A DNA stretch of 64,000 bases from Deltaproteobacteria bacterium. Lineage in GTDB: Bacteria > Desulfobacterota > Desulfomonilia > UBA1062. The notes beneath the pieces are model-generated. The model worked only from the letters and a program-made list of their open reading frames with translations. It had not been told where the DNA came from and did no database searches. Made by a program: the position numbers and the translations under genes. Numbering within the stretch: the first letter of the stretch is position 1; each line of letters begins with the position of its first letter. The stretch covers positions 124,001 to 188,000 of the forward strand of contig JAKPPU010000001.1 of NCBI GenBank assembly GCA_029547185.1, written 5' to 3'. This document shows positions 19,401 through 26,736 of the stretch, in pieces.

Positions 19401-19723
19401 AGCACTCGGGCAAGCTCCCCATCATCGGCGTCAACTGCTTCGAGAACCCCGATGCCGAAGGTGCCGAATACAAGCCGGCCGGAAGCTGCATCGCTCTCAC
19501 GCGGGCATCGTACGAGGAGAAGCAGGCCCAGCTCGACAACTGCCGCAAGTTCCAGAAGAAGCATGCCAAGCAGGGGGCTCAAGCCTTGAAGAAGCTCAAG
19601 GAGACGGCCTTGAGCGGCGGAAACATCTTCGAGCAGCTCATGGAGACGGTGCGGGTGGCGAGCCTGGGCCAGATCACGGCAGCCCTCTACGAGGTGGGCG
19701 GCAAATATCGCCGCAATATGTAA
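16472..19723 (+). CDS. icmF: fused isobutyryl-CoA mutase IcmF (B12 domain, G-protein chaperone, mutase)
   Basis: The 1083-residue protein interconverts isobutyryl-CoA and n-butyryl-CoA with adenosylcobalamin. Domain order is that of IcmF: a cobalamin-binding domain with DGHDASINI near residue 23, a MeaB-like GTPase with P-loop GTGGSGKSS near 207, a linker, and a mutase barrel with TSGRSLHS near 850. Methylmalonyl-CoA mutase is not organised this way. The stretch NRRFHYLC near 594 has Phe where methylmalonyl-CoA mutases have the substrate-selecting Tyr, which favours isobutyryl-CoA. ATG 16472 follows AGGAAAGG. An adenosyltransferase gene follows. Cytoplasmic; related mutases such as pivalyl-CoA mutase are not excluded. 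Confidence 0.93.
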   Translation: MAKKQGVREPVRFVTATSLFDGHDASINIMRRILQDAGAEVVHLGHNRSVAEIVNAAVQEGAHGVAVSSYQGGHMEFFKYLIDLLKERGCGYVKVFGGGGGVIVPDEIRELEAYGVSKIYSPEDGKAMGLKGMISHMIGIASKVKIPEVKMDKKAILAKDPALIGRIISHAERSRLSKDPGFKGMRTFLNSFESKSPIVGITGTGGSGKSSIIDELLRRILTHYPDKRTAVISVDPTRSRSGGALLGDRIRMNQIDDERVYMRSMATRASKDELSEAIEDALGIVKAAGYDLIIVETSGIGQGDTAITKVSDFSIYVMTSEFGAPSQLEKIDMLDFADMVIINKFEQEKSLDALKHVRKQFMRNHELFDMEPEDLPIFGTVASRYNDKGMDRAFAHLVNKLKDKGAIDWQEIGMPESDEEKVHEGIVPSSRQQYLSRISQCVRDYHARTADVSARLRKIYAIEDLLKESADDKAASASLRKKLSELRKGIAKDELELLADWEKKRELYGSKSYSYKVRGKKIQVALTKESLSGLEIPKIALPGFTDKGDLFTWLRKENVPGFFPYTSGVFPFKRDWEDPKRQFAGEGGPERTNRRFHYLCRHDDAKRLSTAFDSVTLYGEDPHEKPDIFGKIGESGVSICTLDDMKKLYAGFDLCSPTTSVSMTINGPAPIMTAMFFNTAIDQQVEAFRKEKGRAPKPDEMEAIRERVLKTVRGTVQADILKEDQGQNTCIFSTEFALKMMGDIQQYFIEHGVENFYSVSISGYHIAEAGANPISQLAFTLANGFTYVEYYLSRGMNVDDFAKNFSFFFSSGMDPEYSVLGRVARRIWAVAMRYLYGADESSQRLKYHIQTSGRSLHSMEIQFNDIRTTLQALTALNDNCNSLHTNAYDEAITTPTEESVRRAMAIQMIINREFGLSMNENQLQGSFFMDWLTDAVEDAVLKEFERISDRRGVLGAMETQYQRSKIQDESMYYEHLKHSGKLPIIGVNCFENPDAEGAEYKPAGSCIALTRASYEEKQAQLDNCRKFQKKHAKQGAQALKKLKETALSGGNIFEQLMETVRVASLGQITAALYEVGGKYRRNM

Positions 19724-19747
19724 GACAGTGTGACTGGTGGCCGCTCA

Positions 19748-20293
19748 ATGCGCAAGGATGCAGAATCGATCGGCAGGGGCTATGTCCAGATCTACACTGG
19801 AAACGGCAAGGGCAAGACCACGGCCGCGCTGGGCATAGCCCTCCGTGCCTCCGGATGCGGGCTCACAACCTGCATCGTCCAGTTCATGAAAGGGCAGCAC
19901 TATTCGGAGCTCGAGGCCGTAAAGAGGCTGGGCGACCTCGTCACCATCGAGCAGTTCGGCCATCCTACCTTCTGCCGCATAACCGAGCCGCCTGATCCCG
20001 AGGACGTGAAGCGGGCAGGGACTGCCATGAGCCGCCTGAGAGAGCTCCTCGAATCGAGGGCCTGCGACATCCTCATCGCCGACGAGATCGTCACCGCCAT
20101 GAAGTTCGGCTTCGTGAGCGAGCAGGACGTGCTCGACCTCATGAGGGCCAAGCCCGACGGCATCGAGCTCATCCTCACCGGCAGGGGCGCCACCCAGAGC
20201 CTCATCGATGCCGCCGATCTCGTCACCGAGATGACCGAGATCAAGCACTACTATCAGAAGGGCATTCAGGCCCGCTGCGGGATCGAGAATTGA
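19748..20293 (+). CDS. cobO: cob(I)alamin adenosyltransferase, CobA/BtuR type
   Basis: The 181-residue enzyme transfers adenosine from ATP to Co(I) corrinoids to make adenosylcobalamin. The P-loop-like TGNGKGKTTAALG lies near residue 16, followed by IVQFMKGQ, ILIADEI and LTGRG, all typical of the CobA/BtuR family. ATG 19748 has GGTGG seven bases upstream and is preferred to GTG 19730. It begins 24 bases after icmF, so the pair is one unit that makes the mutase and its coenzyme. No cobalamin riboswitch was found upstream of either gene. Confidence 0.92.
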   Translation: MRKDAESIGRGYVQIYTGNGKGKTTAALGIALRASGCGLTTCIVQFMKGQHYSELEAVKRLGDLVTIEQFGHPTFCRITEPPDPEDVKRAGTAMSRLRELLESRACDILIADEIVTAMKFGFVSEQDVLDLMRAKPDGIELILTGRGATQSLIDAADLVTEMTEIKHYYQKGIQARCGIEN

Positions 20294-20310
20294 ATTATGA
20301 GGGCAAGTTC

Positions 20311-20511
20311 GGTGGAGAGGGAGACGGGGTAATCCTTCCTTCACCGGAATCACTTGTTTGTTTGCATCCTGTTGTGTGCCTTTAAGGGCGGCCCCGTAAA
20401 CTCGCTTAAGCTTCGCTGCGCTCAGACAGTACGGGGCCAAGCGCCCTCCAGGCTTCCCCCTGAATGCAAATCAAAAAGCGCTTAACGGTTCATCCAGGAT
20501 TCACCCAGTCT
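20311..20511 (+). repeat. structured intergenic repeat, copy A
   Basis: About 200 bases match 52376-52577 with shared blocks such as GTAAACTCGC, GCTCAGACAGTACGGGG and ACGGTTCATCCAGGAT. GGCCCCGT (20390-20397) pairs perfectly with ACGGGGCC (20431-20438), enclosing an AGC-TTC-GCT hairpin (20409-20417). In copy B the equivalent stems carry different but still pairing bases. AAGCGC and GCGCTT form a third stem. It occupies much of the gene-free 20294-20812. Confidence 0.75.
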
Positions 20512-20579
20512 CCCATGGACATACTCCTCATGTGAATTCTATCCATAAATCCTTGTATTACTCTACCTTTATATAAACC

Positions 20580-20812
20580 GGTGAAATTTCGGGTTGCAAT
20601 GAGCCGGTGTGGATGGTACGGGAGGGCGTGCCTTGCTGGAAGGGCTTCCAGCCTCCCGGCTTCGGCTGCGTGCCGGTCGGCAGGCGACAGCGAAGACATT
20701 CCAAATCTTGAAAAGGCCGATCACCGAGGATGGGTACTGCCGGGTTCGTGGACGCCCGCTCATTCCTCATCGATTAACCTGTATCAATCGACAACAGCAA
20801 GAGGAGCATACC
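20580..20812 (+). promoter_or_regulatory. structured leader of the first secreted paralogue
   Basis: This stretch is homologous to 21780-22006 and both lie directly before paralogous genes. It begins GAAATTTCGGGTTGCAATG in both. A bulged stem GAGGATGGG/CTCATTCCTC (20726-20734 with 20759-20768) is conserved, with a wobble pair replacing a Watson-Crick pair of the second copy. A perfect 8-base stem GCTGGAAG/CTTCCAGC lies upstream. No known riboswitch signature was recognised. It ends with the AGAGGAG ribosome-binding site. Confidence 0.45.
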
Positions 20813-21553
20813 ATGTCAAAACTGATCAAACTGGCCGTTGTCAGCACCATGCTCTCGGCACTCCTGCCGCTCCATGGGTTTGCTGCCAATCGACTTATGT
20901 ATGAAAACTTTGATGATCAAACTCTCGACAGCCGACTGAATCCCCGCATCTATGGCGGGATCGCGGCACCTCCGCAGTATGGCTTTGCCGGTCCGGGGAG
21001 AGACGGAGCAGGCTCCTGTTTCTCTTCGGGCACCATTCCCGATGTCTTTCTCCAGTGGCCCACGGAACAGATCCCCAAACCGTGGCCGTCCGACGAGATG
21101 TACATATCCTTCTGGATGCGCTATCCCACGTATGCAGGCTCGGACCCCAACGAGAACATCAAAATCTTCTATCCCCACTGGGATGGCGCCGTGAGCTATG
21201 TCCACTTCACGATGGTCGACACCAATACCGTCTACTACTCGGCGCGCGCCAGGGACAACAGCATGGTCTCGGTGGGCACCTACATGAACTGCCCCAATCA
21301 GGCCGACGGCAACTGGCATCACTATGAGTTCTACGTGAAGTTCTCGGAAGGCATCAGCAGGTTCTGGTACGACGGAGCGCAGATGCTCTATCAAACATAC
21401 GGTCCGGGTGTCTGGACGAACAGCGTCTTCTCCATCGACATGCCGTCCATGGACGGCGAAGAGCCCGGGAACTTCTCACGGCAGGTGGATGACATCGATA
21501 TATGGGACGGAATGCCCGATCCTGCAGTTCTTGGCGCCGGCTCGCCCTCCTGA
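20813..21553 (+). CDS. secreted beta-sandwich (concanavalin-A/LamG-like) protein, paralogue 1
   Basis: The 246-residue protein has an N-terminal signal peptide (MSKLIKLAVVSTML... ending HGFA-A). The mature part reads as a single beta-sandwich domain with aromatic strands: SFWMRYP, IKIFYPHWDG, NWHHYEFYVKFSEG and a terminal VDDIDIWDGMPD. This pattern is seen in polysaccharide-lyase-like and lectin-like folds, but catalytic residues cannot be named. ATG 20813 follows AGAGGAG; the frame is open upstream but enters the structured leader. A second copy follows at 22007, so this is a tandem duplication. It is probably periplasmic or extracellular; the ligand is unknown. Confidence 0.75.
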   Translation: MSKLIKLAVVSTMLSALLPLHGFAANRLMYENFDDQTLDSRLNPRIYGGIAAPPQYGFAGPGRDGAGSCFSSGTIPDVFLQWPTEQIPKPWPSDEMYISFWMRYPTYAGSDPNENIKIFYPHWDGAVSYVHFTMVDTNTVYYSARARDNSMVSVGTYMNCPNQADGNWHHYEFYVKFSEGISRFWYDGAQMLYQTYGPGVWTNSVFSIDMPSMDGEEPGNFSRQVDDIDIWDGMPDPAVLGAGSPS

Positions 21554-21605
21554 GAAGGGAGATGCGGCGGTACAAACCAAGTTGACCCGATGACCTTCCC
21601 GGAAA

Positions 21606-21650
21606 GGGCTCTGCACAAGGGGAAAAGATCCTCGTATGCAGGGCCCTTTA
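21606..21650 (+). terminator. terminator after secreted paralogue 1
   Basis: GGGCTCTGCA (21606-21615) pairs with TGCAGGGCCC (21637-21646) and is followed by TTTA. The terminator after paralogue 2 (22809) has the same layout, so it belongs to the duplicated unit. The rest of 21554-21779 has no gene. Confidence 0.6.
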
Positions 21651-21779
21651 AAGGGCGTCCATACTCTCTTTTCTTGCCGTCCGGTGCACAGACAGCGCCT
21701 TATCCCCGGACTGGGGCCAAGGTCTTGATCGGGATTTCATTCATAACCCCTGGCATTGTCCTGCCTTGCGCTGAACGGA

Positions 21780-22006
21780 GAAATTTCGGGTTGCAATGGG
21801 CCGGCTTGAGTGGTACGGGGTGGGCGTGCCTTGGTGGAAGGGTCTTTCAGGCCTCGCCGTGCCTGCTGCGAGCCGATCGGCGGAGGCTGTCCGACCTTCC
21901 GAATCTTGAAGAGGCAAAGTCGTCGAGGATGAGCACTACCGGGTTTGTGGAAACCCGCTCATTCCTCTTTGAGAAAACCTGTACAAAGCAATAAGAGGAG
22001 CACAAA
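21780..22006 (+). promoter_or_regulatory. structured leader of the second secreted paralogue
   Basis: This is the counterpart of 20580-20812. The clearest element is an inner hairpin CGGGTTT/AAACCCG (21940-21946 with 21951-21957) enclosed by GAGGATGAG/CTCATTCCTC (21925-21933 with 21958-21967, one bulged T). Conservation between copies is strong at both ends and weaker in the middle. It ends with AGAGGAG before ATG 22007. Confidence 0.45.
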
Positions 22007-22780
22007 ATGTCAAAGTTAATCAAACTGGTCGTTGTCGGTACCCTCCTGTCTGCGCTTATGCCGGTCTGCGGATTCGCTGCCAACCGGCTTCTCTATGAAA
22101 ATTTCAATGACCGGGTTCTCGACAGCAGGCTGAATCCCCGCATCTATGGGGCGGTCGCAACACCGCCGCAATATACCTTTGTCGGTCCGGGCAGAGACGG
22201 CACAGGGTACTGTTTCTCTTCGGGAACGGTCGACGATGTCTTCCTCCAGTGGCCTTCTGGAAGGCTGCCGAGGCCGTGGCCGTCGGACGAGCTGTACATG
22301 TCCTTCTGGATGCGCTATCCCACGTTCCGCAGATCGGATCTCAACGAGAACATCAAGATCTTCTATCCCCACTGGGATGGCGGCAACAGCTATGTCCACT
22401 TCACCATGGTCGACACCAACACCGTCTATTACTCGGCGCGGGCAAGAAACAGCAGCATGGTGTCGGTGGGCACCTACATGACCTGCCCCAATATGGCGGA
22501 CGGGAACTGGCACCACTACGAGTTCCACGTGAAGTTCTCGGAGGGGATAAGCAGGTTCCGGTATGACGGCGTGCAGAAGCTCGATCACCGGTATGGCCCG
22601 GGAGTGTGGACGAACAATATCCATGCCGTCGACGCACCGTCCATGGACGGTGAGGAGCCGGGCATCTTCTCGCGGCAGGTCGATGACTGGGAGGTCTGGG
22701 ACGGCATGCCCGATACCGGCACACAGGCCGCCGGCCCGCCTTCAGTTCCGGCAGACGTATCGGTGCAGATACTCAGGTAA
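22007..22780 (+). CDS. secreted beta-sandwich protein, paralogue 2
   Basis: The 257-residue protein is a close paralogue of the product at 20813, sharing the signal peptide, NRLLYENFND, SFWMRYPTF, IKIFYPHWDG, NWHHYEFHVKFSEG and a terminal VDDWEVWDGMPD. It has a longer C-terminal tail of about ten residues. The differences are spread along the length, so the duplication is old enough for divergence but both copies remain intact. It has its own leader, ribosome-binding site and terminator, so each copy is probably expressed on its own. It is exported by signal peptide; the ligand is unknown. Confidence 0.75.
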   Translation: MSKLIKLVVVGTLLSALMPVCGFAANRLLYENFNDRVLDSRLNPRIYGAVATPPQYTFVGPGRDGTGYCFSSGTVDDVFLQWPSGRLPRPWPSDELYMSFWMRYPTFRRSDLNENIKIFYPHWDGGNSYVHFTMVDTNTVYYSARARNSSMVSVGTYMTCPNMADGNWHHYEFHVKFSEGISRFRYDGVQKLDHRYGPGVWTNNIHAVDAPSMDGEEPGIFSRQVDDWEVWDGMPDTGTQAAGPPSVPADVSVQILR

Positions 22781-22808
22781 GGAAAGCAGCCTCCCAAACA
22801 TCCCGGAA

Positions 22809-22852
22809 GGACTCTGTACAAAGGCGACATGCTGCATGTACAGAGTCCTTTT
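22809..22852 (+). terminator. strong intrinsic terminator after secreted paralogue 2
   Basis: GGACTCTGTACA (22809-22820) pairs perfectly with TGTACAGAGTCC (22837-22848), followed by TTTT. The remaining gene-free stretch to 23137 shows no further feature that I can support. Confidence 0.85.
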
Positions 22853-23137
22853 GGGGCGTCCATACCGATTTCTCTCGCAGTGGCTTCCCCCGATATCAGG
22901 TAACAAGAGCCCAGTCTTTCCGTATTTTTAAGATCAGCGATGGCAATCCTCAACGGCGGCAGAGGCTGTCATTCAGCCGATCCGATTTGCCTTATCCGCA
23001 TGCGGCGGTTATTCTTATTTAGATATATCTCTGTCGTCGGCGCCACCAGCCGTTTCACTGAGGAGAGATAAGAGCAATCCCCGCATTTCTGCACGCATTG
23101 TCCTGTTGCTCGAATTCCAAGGGCAGGGGGGATCCGC

Positions 23138-23860
23138 ATGGATGAAGAAGGATACACGGTAACCCTGGATAACGGGCGTGCCAGATTTACGAGCAGGCAG
23201 GAACAGACGATCGAGGTGTCGGTCTTTCTCTTCCTCATCATTCCCTCGATGATCCTCTCTTTCTTTGCCAAGGAAGAAGGCGAGATCAGCTTTATCATCA
23301 CGGCATGGGCCATCATTACGCGTGACCTCGCGCTGATGAGCCTCGTCCTTTTTTTCCTCTGGCGCAACGCAGAGTCGATCGGCAGCATCGGATGGAGGTG
23401 GGGGAACATATGGCACGAGGCGCTCATAGGACTGGCGCTCTTTCCCGTGTTCTTCGTTCTCCTCGGCATCGTGGGAGCGCTTCTCCAGGGGATCGGGTTC
23501 AATGTTCCCACGGCATCGCAGCCGCAGTTTCTGATCGTCAAAGGAATTCCGGAGATGCTGCTCGCGTTTCTCCTCGTCGTTGTCGTCGCCGTAGTGGAGG
23601 AGACCATCTTCCGGGGTTACCTCCTGCTGCGCTTCTTGCATATTACCCAGAGCAAGACATGGTCCGTCTTGGTCTCGGCCGTTGTGTTCTCGCTCGGTCA
23701 CGGATACGAAGGGTCGGCGGGGGTCGGTACCGTCGGGATCATGGGCGCCGTGTTCGCGGTGATTTACCTGTGGCGGGGGAGCATCGTTGCGCCCGTCATC
23801 ATCCATTTTCTCCAGGACTTCATCGGAATACTGGTTGCTCCGTTCCTGAGCGGGCAATAG
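23138..23860 (+). CDS. CPBP family intramembrane glutamic endopeptidase
   Basis: The 240-residue membrane protein has about seven hydrophobic segments. It carries the catalytic motif EETIFR (within AVVEETIFRGYLLLR, near residue 149) and later conserved His residues (SLGHGYEG and IIHFLQD). This is the CAAX/CPBP protease family, called Abi in older work; members process prenylated or membrane proteins and bacteriocin-related substrates. ATG 23138 follows a G-rich site. It stands alone after the secreted paralogues and converges with the thiolase gene, so the context gives no substrate. Confidence 0.82.
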   Translation: MDEEGYTVTLDNGRARFTSRQEQTIEVSVFLFLIIPSMILSFFAKEEGEISFIITAWAIITRDLALMSLVLFFLWRNAESIGSIGWRWGNIWHEALIGLALFPVFFVLLGIVGALLQGIGFNVPTASQPQFLIVKGIPEMLLAFLLVVVVAVVEETIFRGYLLLRFLHITQSKTWSVLVSAVVFSLGHGYEGSAGVGTVGIMGAVFAVIYLWRGSIVAPVIIHFLQDFIGILVAPFLSGQ

Positions 23861-23900
23861 CGGATGTCTGCGATTTTCGTGTGGGAGGAGAGATGAAGGT

Positions 23901-23926
23901 CCCCGCAGACGAAAACGCCTGCGGGG
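23901..23926. terminator. hairpin between convergent CPBP protease and thiolase genes
   Basis: CCCCGCAG (23901-23908) pairs with CTGCGGGG (23919-23926). It lies between two convergent genes and could stop transcription from either side, though neither strand has a clear T run. Confidence 0.5.
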
Positions 23927-23948
23927 ATTGAAGCCGCAAAGTTAGTCC

Positions 23949-25202
23949 CTAGAGTATCTCGATGGCCGTTGCCATGGATACGCCGCCGCCGCCGCAGAGG
24001 GTGGCGAGGCCCAGGGACTTGCCGCGCTTCCTCAGGGCATACATGAGAGAGACGATGACCCGGGCTCCCGTGCTGCCGACCGGATGGCCGAGTCCGATGC
24101 CCGAGCCGTTCACGTTGCATTTTTCCCTGTTGAGCTTGAGGTCCCTCTCACAGGCGATGTACTGCGAGGCGAAGGCCTCGTTGACCTCGACGAGATCGAA
24201 GCTGTCGACCGTGAACTTCGGGTTCTGGGCAAGCAGATTTCTCACCGCGGGCACGGGGCTCAATCCCATGACCGACGGATGGCAGCCGCCGCGGGCCGAT
24301 GCCACGATTTTTGCCAGGGGCTTGAGCCCGAGCTCTTTGGCCTTGTCGGCAGACATGATGATCATGGCCGTTGCGCCGTCGTTCAATCCCGAGGAGTTGC
24401 CTGCAGTCACCCTGCCGCCCTTGGCGAGGAATGCGGGAGGAAGCTTCGAGAGGGCGTCCATGGTGAGGCCCGGCCTGAAGTGCTCGTCCTTGTCGAAGAT
24501 GACGGGCGGTTTGCCCCTCTTCTGGGGGATCTCGATGGGAACGATCTCTTCCTTGAAATCGCCGCTCACGGTAGCCCTCTCCGCACCGTTGTGGCTCTTG
24601 AGCGCGACCTCGTCCATCTCTTCGCGGGTGATCTTGTAGAGGTCGGCAATGAACTCGGCCGTCTGGCCCATGATGTAGGGTTTGCCCTTGAAAGACTCGT
24701 AGATGGGAAGCCCCTTGACCGGGCTGTCCTCACCGAGCGGCTGGACATGAGACCCGCAGTGGAGACCTCTGGTCATGGCATCGACGAAGGTCTTGTCGTT
24801 GAGCCTGCAGCCCCACCTGGCATCCTGAGAGATGAAGGGAGTGCCTGACATGTGCTCCATGCCGCCTGCGAGGATGATGTCCGCCATTCCTGCCTGGATC
24901 ATGGCTGCACCGCTTATGGTCGCTTCCATGCCGGAGATGCATACCCTGTTGATGGTCACTGCCGTGACCGTTTCGGGGATGCCTGCCAGGAGTGCTGCAA
25001 CACGGGTGACATTCAATGTATCAGCAGGCTCCATGCAGCATCCGAAGCGCACGTCGTCGATGATGGCCGGATCGATGCCGGCGCGGTCGACAGCGCCCTT
25101 CATTGCCGCTTTGCCTATGTTCCATGCACCGACATCCCTCAGGCTGCCGCCGAAGGAGCCGATGGCTGTTCTGCATGCAGAAACAATGACCACATCTTTC
25201 AT
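23949..25202 (-). CDS. acetyl-CoA C-acetyltransferase (thiolase)
   Basis: The 417-residue enzyme condenses two acetyl-CoA to acetoacetyl-CoA or cleaves longer 3-oxoacyl-CoAs. The nucleophilic Cys is in NRVCISGMEA near residue 86; the more usual motif is VCGSG. The catalytic His follows in VNEAFASQ, and GIGLGHPVGSTGAR and LCGGGG complete the active site. It starts with KDVVIVSACRTAIG, with a GGGGATC-type site upstream. It is monocistronic here. With icmF in the same window it fits butyrate/isobutyrate-type acyl-CoA metabolism, but the direction of flux cannot be told. Confidence 0.9.
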   Translation of the reverse strand: MKDVVIVSACRTAIGSFGGSLRDVGAWNIGKAAMKGAVDRAGIDPAIIDDVRFGCCMEPADTLNVTRVAALLAGIPETVTAVTINRVCISGMEATISGAAMIQAGMADIILAGGMEHMSGTPFISQDARWGCRLNDKTFVDAMTRGLHCGSHVQPLGEDSPVKGLPIYESFKGKPYIMGQTAEFIADLYKITREEMDEVALKSHNGAERATVSGDFKEEIVPIEIPQKRGKPPVIFDKDEHFRPGLTMDALSKLPPAFLAKGGRVTAGNSSGLNDGATAMIIMSADKAKELGLKPLAKIVASARGGCHPSVMGLSPVPAVRNLLAQNPKFTVDSFDLVEVNEAFASQYIACERDLKLNREKCNVNGSGIGLGHPVGSTGARVIVSLMYALRKRGKSLGLATLCGGGGVSMATAIEIL

Positions 25203-25400
25203 GAGATCCCCCTTCTTAGTAGTTTCCTGTCAATGACAGAATTCTTGGCCGAGTATGTGTTAAAAATGAATACTGATTCATCTATCTGAAAAGACGGGCC
25301 AAGTAAAGAGGAAAGAGTATGATATGCCTGCCATCAGCGGGCCTGTAATGAAACTGCGTGGTGCAGACGCTCCTTGAAGAGATGAGGCCGGTGTACTATA

Positions 25401-25733
25401 GTGGGGGTGATGAGCTCACAGGACCCTCAGGATTGCGCCCGCTGCGGGATGTGCTGCCTTGCCGACATGATCGCCTATGTCACCGTAGACGACCTGGACC
25501 GCTGGAAGGAAGAAGGACGCAGCGATATCCTCCACATCATCGAGAACGAGCAGGCTGTCTGGCTGGGCGATCATTTCGTATCGGGCAGGACCGGCAGGCC
25601 CATCTATGGCTGCCCCTTCCTCGAGATGACGGGCGAGATCTTCTCCTGCAGCATTCATGAGACCAGGCCGAATGTGTGCAGAAACTATGTACCCGGCTCA
25701 TCCGAGATATGCCCGCTGTGGAAGAAGAGGTGA
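25401..25733 (+). CDS. YkgJ-type Cys-cluster protein
   Basis: The 110-residue protein has the cysteine pattern of the YkgJ (zinc/iron-chelating) family: CARCGMCC at the N-terminus, GCPFLE and FSCSIHETRPNVCRNY near the middle, and CPLW at the end. The family is thought to bind a metal cluster; the function is not established. The start is uncertain between GTG 25401 and ATG 25410, which differ by three residues. The next gene begins 82 bases downstream and the pair may be co-transcribed. Confidence 0.75.
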   Translation: MGVMSSQDPQDCARCGMCCLADMIAYVTVDDLDRWKEEGRSDILHIIENEQAVWLGDHFVSGRTGRPIYGCPFLEMTGEIFSCSIHETRPNVCRNYVPGSSEICPLWKKR

Positions 25734-25815
25734 CAGGAGCTCGATTTGGATATTAATCTGTCCGGGTTATCAAGAATACCTTCCGTTTACCGATAATTTT
25801 TTAAGGCAGGGCCGC

Positions 25816-26694
25816 ATGACGGAAATAAAGCACAACATATTGCTTGTCGATGACTCGAACGTAGTCAAGGCATCTCTCATAAGGATTCTGTCCGAATCAT
25901 CGCTGCCTATCGATCAGATATTCGATGCCGGAGACGGCATCGAAGCCCTCGGGATTCTCGATTCAAACCCTGTGAGTCTTGTGATCACTGATATCAACAT
26001 GCCCGGGATGAACGGTGAAGAGCTGGTGGAGAGGATGCGGTCCGACCCGGCAAAAAAGGGGATTCCGATCGTCGTGATATCCACGGACGGGAGTGCCGCC
26101 CGGATAGACCGCCTGAAGAGTTTCGACATCGAGGCCTATCTGCGCAAACCGTTCAAGGCAGACGAAGTCACGGAGGTTCTTTCGGAGCTCCTGCTGACGG
26201 GTTTGGACAAAAGCCCGTTCGAGTATCTCATACAGGCCATGCGGCAGGTGATGCCCTCGATGGCGGACATGTCTCCCCGTTTCCCGGAATCGGGTGACGT
26301 CCCTGCCATGGCAGGTGAGGCCCTCAACGTTCAAGTCAGTTACAGCGGCGAGCATACGGGCGAGCTCGGCTTGATACTCGAGAGCAGCCTGGCTTCACGC
26401 ATCGCAGCGAGGATCATGGGCCTCGATGATGCCGAGGACATACCCGGCGACATGATCGACGATGCCCTGCGCGAATTGATGAACGTCATATGCGGGCATT
26501 TCACCACCCTGATGTACGGTGACAAGGCTCTCTTCAATGTTTCGACCCCGCAGGTGTTTCCCGTCAGAAATGCATTGTGCAACATGCTCAGGTCCAGCCC
26601 GGATATTCATGCCTTCTTGATCGAGGATTCCCCGGCCCTCGGACGTGTCCGTATCACCGGGCGTAAGCTCCCGAGAGAAGGAAAGTCCGAATAG
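25816..26694 (+). CDS. response regulator fused to CheX-like phosphatase domain
   Basis: The 292-residue protein has an N-terminal receiver domain (about 1-120) with LLVDDSN, phospho-acceptor Asp in VITDINMPGMNG, Thr/Ser in VISTDG and Lys in RKPF. The C-terminal part (about 135-285) is CheX/CheC-like, with DALRELMNVICGHF holding the Glu-x-x-Asn pair that marks CheX-type CheY phosphatases. It could therefore dephosphorylate itself or a CheY partner. ATG 25816 follows AAGGCAGG; the longer open frame reads through the YkgJ gene. No other chemotaxis gene is in the window. Confidence 0.82.
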   Translation: MTEIKHNILLVDDSNVVKASLIRILSESSLPIDQIFDAGDGIEALGILDSNPVSLVITDINMPGMNGEELVERMRSDPAKKGIPIVVISTDGSAARIDRLKSFDIEAYLRKPFKADEVTEVLSELLLTGLDKSPFEYLIQAMRQVMPSMADMSPRFPESGDVPAMAGEALNVQVSYSGEHTGELGLILESSLASRIAARIMGLDDAEDIPGDMIDDALRELMNVICGHFTTLMYGDKALFNVSTPQVFPVRNALCNMLRSSPDIHAFLIEDSPALGRVRITGRKLPREGKSE

Positions 26695-26699
26695 AGGAA

Positions 26700-26736
26700 G
26701 CCGGGCTTGAGCCGGGCCCTCAAACCCTGTCCCCAG
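26700..26736. terminator. hairpin between convergent genes
   Basis: GGGCTTGAG and CTCAAACCC form an imperfect stem between the CheY-CheX stop and the amidohydrolase stop, which are 25 bases apart. It overlaps the end of the minus-strand gene. Confidence 0.35.

Noticed and set aside
16895-19582. 895-codon open frame on the minus strand inside icmF
   Set aside because: It is a product of the strong third-position GC bias of icmF. It has no domain, no ribosome-binding site and lies wholly antisense to a well-conserved enzyme. Similar long antisense frames opposite lon (36626-39028) and liv (53789-56278) were rejected for the same reason.
16472-19723. Methylmalonyl-CoA mutase large subunit with separate chaperone
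   Set aside because: The single-chain order of B12 domain, G-protein and mutase is that of IcmF, and the substrate-selecting Tyr is replaced by Phe.
20580-20812. c-di-GMP or cGAMP (GEMM) riboswitch in the leaders
   Set aside because: A CCGGGTT stretch is suggestive, but the characteristic CGCACAGGGCAAACC and GGACGCAAAGCC parts are absent.
21590-21994. 134-codon plus-strand frame between the two secreted paralogues
   Set aside because: It starts before a terminator hairpin and runs through the structured leader; it has no homologue that I recognise and no equivalent in the first leader.
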